From contig CAYPPG010000019.1 of NCBI GenBank assembly GCA_964412555.1, forward strand, positions 1 to 64,000: a stretch of 64,000 nt of DNA, written 5' to 3'. Made by a program: the position numbers and the translations under genes. This stretch comes from CAYPPG01 sp964412555. GTDB lineage: Bacteria > Hinthialibacterota > Hinthialibacteria > Hinthialibacterales > Hinthialibacteraceae. Each line of letters begins with the position of its first letter. Within the stretch, counting starts at the first letter, position 1. The notes under the pieces are model-generated. The model had not been told where the DNA came from and ran no database searches. It saw only the letters and a list, made by a program, of their open reading frames with translations. Below are positions 60,731 through 64,000 of this stretch, one piece after another.

Positions 60731-61925
60731 TTCTCTGTACGACAAATAATGTTTGGTCATCCCTGGCGGGTTGGTGTCCCGTAAATTCATGAACGTCAGA
60801 AACCACGGCGTCCACAAATTGTTGCGGGGGGAGTTCGCAATATTTTAAAACCAGTTCTTCCAAATGTTGGGGAGAAAAGAGAGTGCCCTCCGGTGACCGA
60901 ATTTCAACCAATCCATCCGTAAACAAGATGATTTTATCATTCTTTTCAATCGGGACTTCCTCCTCGTCATAATCATCCGATTCCAGTAATTTCAACGGAA
61001 ACCCTTTGTTGGTTTTCAGATATTCCACTGTATGTTCTCGTGCCCGGTACAGAATCATCGGTTCATGGCCGGCGGAGGAGAAGCGAAATGTCATCGCGTC
61101 GAGATTCAAAATACCGTAAAACATCGTGACGTAGAACGTCGGTGCAAGATGGGCATTCAGTTTTTCATTGGCCACTTTAAGAGCGGTACTGGGATAATGG
61201 AAGGAATTGGCGTAGGAATGCATAAGCGTGTGGGTTATGGCCATAACCACGGCCGCCGGAGTTCCGTGTCCGGTCACATCCGCTACGAGCAATCCCCATA
61301 AGTTTTTCCCGATTTCGATCACATCGAAATAATCGCCACCCGCGGATGCACAAGGGCCATAATATCGGCCGAATTCGAACTCCGGATGATAGGGAAGCCG
61401 TTCCGGAAGAAATGATTGTTGTATTTTCCCGACGTTTTCCAACTCTCTTTCGATTTGTTCCTGTGCATGGATCAATTTATCATTGGTATGCTGTAATTCC
61501 TTTTTTGAACGGCGTAAATTTTCCTGGAGATCCCGGATTCGGAGCATGGCGCGTACCCGTGCCAGCAGTTCATCTTTCGAAGGCGGTTTGATTAGATATT
61601 CGTCCGCACCGGCGTCCAGTCCTTGCACTTGGCTTTCCGTATCGCTGAGATTGGTCAAGAGAATGACAGGAATGAAATTGTCTTGAATGGATTCCTTTAT
61701 TACCTTGCATGCTTGAAAACCGTCCATTTCCGGCATACAAACATCCATCACGACTAAATCGGGAGGAGATTGCTGAACGAAGTCGACCGCTTCTCTGCCG
61801 TTAGTTGCTCGTAGAATACCATAATTTTCCTTATGGAGTATGGCTTCCAGCAACGACAAGTTGAGTGGTTCATCGTCGACAATCAGAATTTGACGCTCGT
61901 GGTTGGGAGTAAAGGTTTGGTTCAT
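60723..61925 (-). CDS. Response regulator with PP2C/SpoIIE-type phosphatase output
   Basis: 400 residues. The receiver domain (about 10-128) has Asp61 as the phosphorylation site (VVMDVCMPEMDG), Thr91 and Lys113 (YLIKPPSKDEL). A coiled linker (about 130-165, NLRRSKKELQHTNDKLIHAQ) joins it to a PPM/SpoIIE phosphatase domain with GGDYFDVIEIG, LLVADVTGHGTPAA, RFSSAGHEPMI, LFTDGLVEI and a final RDDQTLFVV. RsbU/RssB-like proteins of this layout dephosphorylate anti-anti-sigma factors, coupling a sensor kinase to a partner-switching cascade. No kinase or anti-sigma gene is adjacent. Confidence 0.93.
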   Translation of the reverse strand: MNQTFTPNHERQILIVDDEPLNLSLLEAILHKENYGILRATNGREAVDFVQQSPPDLVVMDVCMPEMDGFQACKVIKESIQDNFIPVILLTNLSDTESQVQGLDAGADEYLIKPPSKDELLARVRAMLRIRDLQENLRRSKKELQHTNDKLIHAQEQIERELENVGKIQQSFLPERLPYHPEFEFGRYYGPCASAGGDYFDVIEIGKNLWGLLVADVTGHGTPAAVVMAITHTLMHSYANSFHYPSTALKVANEKLNAHLAPTFYVTMFYGILNLDAMTFRFSSAGHEPMILYRAREHTVEYLKTNKGFPLKLLESDDYDEEEVPIEKNDKIILFTDGLVEIRSPEGTLFSPQHLEELVLKYCELPPQQFVDAVVSDVHEFTGHQPARDDQTLFVVQRTT

Positions 61926-61974
61926 TCTTTACGTGTTTAGAGTTCAGAGCAAAAAAAGTTTTATTGATAAATAC

Positions 61975-62000
61975 TGGAGCGCGGGTATCCTTACCCGCAT
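61975..62000. repeat. GCGGGTATCCTTACCCGC palindrome, copy 4 (compensated variant)
   Basis: Same family as 54453, 58192 and 59171, but C and G of the stem have become T and A in paired positions, preserving the hairpin. Confidence 0.75.
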
Positions 62001-62062
62001 TTTATCCCGTTTGCATTTTCATTCATCCGCTATCCCTAATCAAGCCTATGTTTCTATGAAAA

Positions 62063-62842
62063 TCACTGTTCCGGATTCGTATACAGCATTTGATCGAATG
62101 TTTCCTGCACAAAACAGGCATCGACAAGGATCACCGTGTCCGAGGAAAGAAATCGATTGATTTTGGATTGAATCAGTTCACGGTTCGTATGGTCTGGGTC
62201 TTTTGCAACTTGAATTTCTTCCAAAAATTCATCCAAATCAAAGGGGCCGGTTTCGATATTTTGTCCAGGATTGTTTTCTTCGGCCTTTTCGATATGCGCT
62301 TGAATATCCTCCAATGGCTGAACATACGTTTCTGCATGTTGTCTCCACGGATTGCCTTCTTCGAATTCTCGCCAACTCAAGATTTCCGCAGCGGAAACTC
62401 GAGTCAAGTAATCATATTCTTTATGTGACATTTCCGCCTCACGCAATAAATCGACACGGAACAGCCCGATTTCGCTGATCGTGAGTGGCAATCCCACAAA
62501 ATTACGAATCAAGCGAATGATTGTCATGCCCCCTTTATCGTCCGGAGATTGAGCGAATTGAATCAACCAATCGAGTTTGGATTCCGTTTCCGTAACAATC
62601 TTTTCCCGTACACTTAAAAACGTATCGTATCGTTCCGGATCGATGGCTTTGTCTTCGGGCGCGGAAAAGGGGAATTGATTTTCCAACTCTTTTTGTTCGG
62701 CTGTCAACGTTTTGAATTGTTGCTGAATTTGGTTTGTGTAGTTTTTGATCCAAAATCCACCCATCACGATCAAAATGATAATGATTACGATGATGCTCAA
62801 ACAACCGCCACAGCCGATCGTGAGCCATTTTTTGTTCGACAT
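62063..62842 (-). CDS. Single-pass membrane protein of unknown function
   Basis: 259 residues. A membrane helix at about 10-30 (GGCLSIIVIIIILIVMGGFW) is followed by a helical, mostly acidic periplasmic domain (QIQQQFKTLTAEQKELENQF, YDYLTRVSAAEILSWREFEE). No family recognised and no catalytic motif visible. Cys11 and Cys14 near the membrane are in IGCGGCLS, which does not fit a lipobox. It lies between the response regulator and a lipoprotein gene that is transcribed away from it. Confidence 0.7.
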   Translation of the reverse strand: MSNKKWLTIGCGGCLSIIVIIIILIVMGGFWIKNYTNQIQQQFKTLTAEQKELENQFPFSAPEDKAIDPERYDTFLSVREKIVTETESKLDWLIQFAQSPDDKGGMTIIRLIRNFVGLPLTISEIGLFRVDLLREAEMSHKEYDYLTRVSAAEILSWREFEEGNPWRQHAETYVQPLEDIQAHIEKAEENNPGQNIETGPFDLDEFLEEIQVAKDPDHTNRELIQSKINRFLSSDTVILVDACFVQETFDQMLYTNPEQ

Positions 62843-63010
62843 GATAGCATCCTCGTTGATACCGTTTTTTTAGTCCCTTTCCCGTTTGGGGGACACTCAT
62901 TTTCCGTTGGATTTAGCTTATGGGTGTACTATAACATTGATAATCGTTTCGTACAATCTTATACTTTCGACTTGAGAAAAATAAACGGATATGTAGAGAG
63001 GGTATCTTCG

Positions 63011-63568
63011 ATGAATTTTCACAATCCATCCATTCGATTGGCAACATTATTTCTTTTCAGTCTATCTTGTTTTCTCATCCAAATGGGGTGCTCACATCAA
63101 ACAAGAAAAAGTCCAACAGTGAATCCGAAACTCAAACAGGAAGTGGAATCTGCGCTTGAGCCGTTGGCGGAAACAATACAAGAGTTGGGGCGACTGGAAG
63201 TATCCGTTATGGAGACTTTGTTGAAAGAACATCTTCGTCAGCATTCTTTCCTATACAGCGCTGCATTTGCTTATGCCCCCCGGCAAGAAGGAGGGCAAAT
63301 CGACTTAATTGCACCATATATCAATCGGAAAAACGGTGACTTTACGGTGATCGATCTCGGTAGTGAATTGGATTACACCGACTCGGATGTGAAATGGTTT
63401 ACGGCTCCTCTTCAGGAAAAACAAGCGGTGTGGAGCGTATCGACTCTTGGTGAAACCGAAAGCGAAATGATGACTTACTCGATCCCCATTTATGTGGATA
63501 CACAGAAAGAAGAATTGATCGGTGTACTTACCAGCAGTCTGAAACTGGACGAAAGTTCGCTTCAATAA
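63011..63568 (+). CDS. Putative lipoprotein with a Cache-like domain
   Basis: 185 residues. A lipoprotein-type signal (TLFLFSLSCFLIQMGC) puts the lipidated Cys near 27. The mature part opens with a long helix (KQEVESALEPLAETIQELGR) and continues with strands containing YAPRQEGGQIDLIAPYINRK and IPIYVDTQKEELIGVLTSSL, which resembles the extracytoplasmic Cache/PAS-like sensors of chemoreceptors and kinases. There is no output domain, so it may be a free-standing binding protein. The ATG at 63011 fits the signal; the open frame from 62675 is antisense to the gene before it. Confidence 0.65.
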   Translation: MNFHNPSIRLATLFLFSLSCFLIQMGCSHQTRKSPTVNPKLKQEVESALEPLAETIQELGRLEVSVMETLLKEHLRQHSFLYSAAFAYAPRQEGGQIDLIAPYINRKNGDFTVIDLGSELDYTDSDVKWFTAPLQEKQAVWSVSTLGETESEMMTYSIPIYVDTQKEELIGVLTSSLKLDESSLQ

Positions 63569-63696
63569 GGTCAAATAGTACTTCATGTTTTGTATGAATG
63601 ATCAGAAATCATAACAATCCTTTTGAGTGTAATGGTATCTCGATAGGAGATTCGTGAGGAATCACTTGTTTTTTAATGCAGCTTTCCTGAATTCGG

Positions 63697-63726
63697 TTGA
63701 CAAAAAGAGGAAAAGAATTAGACAAT
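63697..63726 (+). promoter_or_regulatory. Candidate promoter of dnaG
   Basis: A perfect -35 (TTGACA, 63697-63702), an 18-bp spacer and a 4/6 -10 (GACAAT, 63721-63726), 48 bp before the dnaG start. Confidence 0.5.
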
Positions 63727-63774
63727 AGAAGTGAAAAGATTGTCTATTGTGCAATGTGAATTGGAGTTTGAGGG

Positions 63775-64000
63775 ATGGCGCAAGTTGATCGTGTAAAAGA
63801 AGAGATTCTCAGCAAAGCGGATATTGCCGAGATTATTTCTCAATACATCACCTTGACCAAACGAGGAGGGCGATTGTTTGGTCTGTGTCCCTTTCACAAA
63901 GAAAAAACCCCCTCGTTTTCCGTAAATGCGGAAAGCCAGTTTTTTCACTGTTTCGGATGCGGGCAGGGGGGAAATGTGATCGATTTTATCATGGGGGTGG
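63775..64000 (+). CDS. dnaG: DNA primase, N-terminal part (cut by window edge)
   Basis: 75 residues are visible. The start AQVDRVKEEILSKADIAEII is followed by the CHC2 zinc-ribbon of primase (LCPFHKEKTPSFSV, then FHCFGCGQGGNVIDFIMG), with zinc ligands Cys, His, Cys and Cys. GGAG lies nine bases before the ATG. In many bacteria dnaG is followed by rpoD, which would lie just outside the window. Confidence 0.97.
   Translation, partial: MAQVDRVKEEILSKADIAEIISQYITLTKRGGRLFGLCPFHKEKTPSFSVNAESQFFHCFGCGQGGNVIDFIMGV

Overview
The window looks like a chromosomal segment of an uncultured, Gram-negative, probably anaerobic bacterium. An outer membrane is implied by two beta-barrel porins, an outer-membrane lipoprotein cytochrome and many signal peptides. 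Anaerobic respiration is implied by 52 c-type haem sites in six proteins, and C1 metabolism by a corrinoid methyltransferase operon. I cannot name the phylum from the sequence. The mix of M19 dipeptidase, galactonate-dehydratase-like, ThuA and DSD1 genes, together with many short palindromic repeats, recalls candidate-phylum genomes, but that is an impression only.

Layout. 1-1.0 kb: a partial gene, then a decayed integration scar (3' half of tRNA-Gly(CCC) followed by a degraded tyrosine-recombinase fragment). 1.1-7.0 kb: serine hydrolase, DSD1-type PLP enzyme, a two-part sodium/solute symporter, M19 dipeptidase and RidA, a likely module for peptide or amino-acid use. 7.1-9.4 kb: a broken CPBP protease gene, a HARE-HTH plus nuclease-like protein, two small conserved-looking genes and a truncated HTH antitoxin-like ORF. 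9.4-12.7 kb: galactonate-dehydratase-like enolase and an HtrA protease whose catalytic Asp is Glu.

12.8-23.9 kb is an extracellular electron transfer locus. Two divergent arms encode a CbcL-like b/c fusion and an ImcH-like NapC/NirT cytochrome (inner membrane), two periplasmic or secreted cytochromes, an outer-membrane porin, an 11-haem lipoprotein and an OmcA/MtrC-type decahaem cytochrome. Together they could carry electrons from menaquinol to the cell surface. An orphan BlaI-type regulator follows.

24.7-47.7 kb: every gene is on the minus strand. Read in transcription order this run has PaaK, ACT-domain protein, PaaK, an outer-membrane porin, a complete Liv-type ABC importer, a degenerate PaaK paralogue, and then an eight-gene operon: MetH-activation-like protein, MttB homologue, pterin:corrinoid methyltransferase, second MttB homologue, corrinoid protein, SAM methyltransferase, an asparagine-synthetase-like protein with a dead glutaminase site, and a normal AsnB. 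The pairing of a full corrinoid methyl-transfer set with two AsnB-family enzymes is the most unusual gene content here.

47.9-64 kb: amidohydrolase, secreted protein, Lhr helicase, glycosyltransferase, flippase, IMPase-like phosphatase, ThuA protein, TPR protein, response-regulator/PP2C phosphatase, two unknown envelope proteins and the start of dnaG. Intergenic spaces across the window carry several families of short palindromic repeats, including a 91-bp three-hairpin module present three times.
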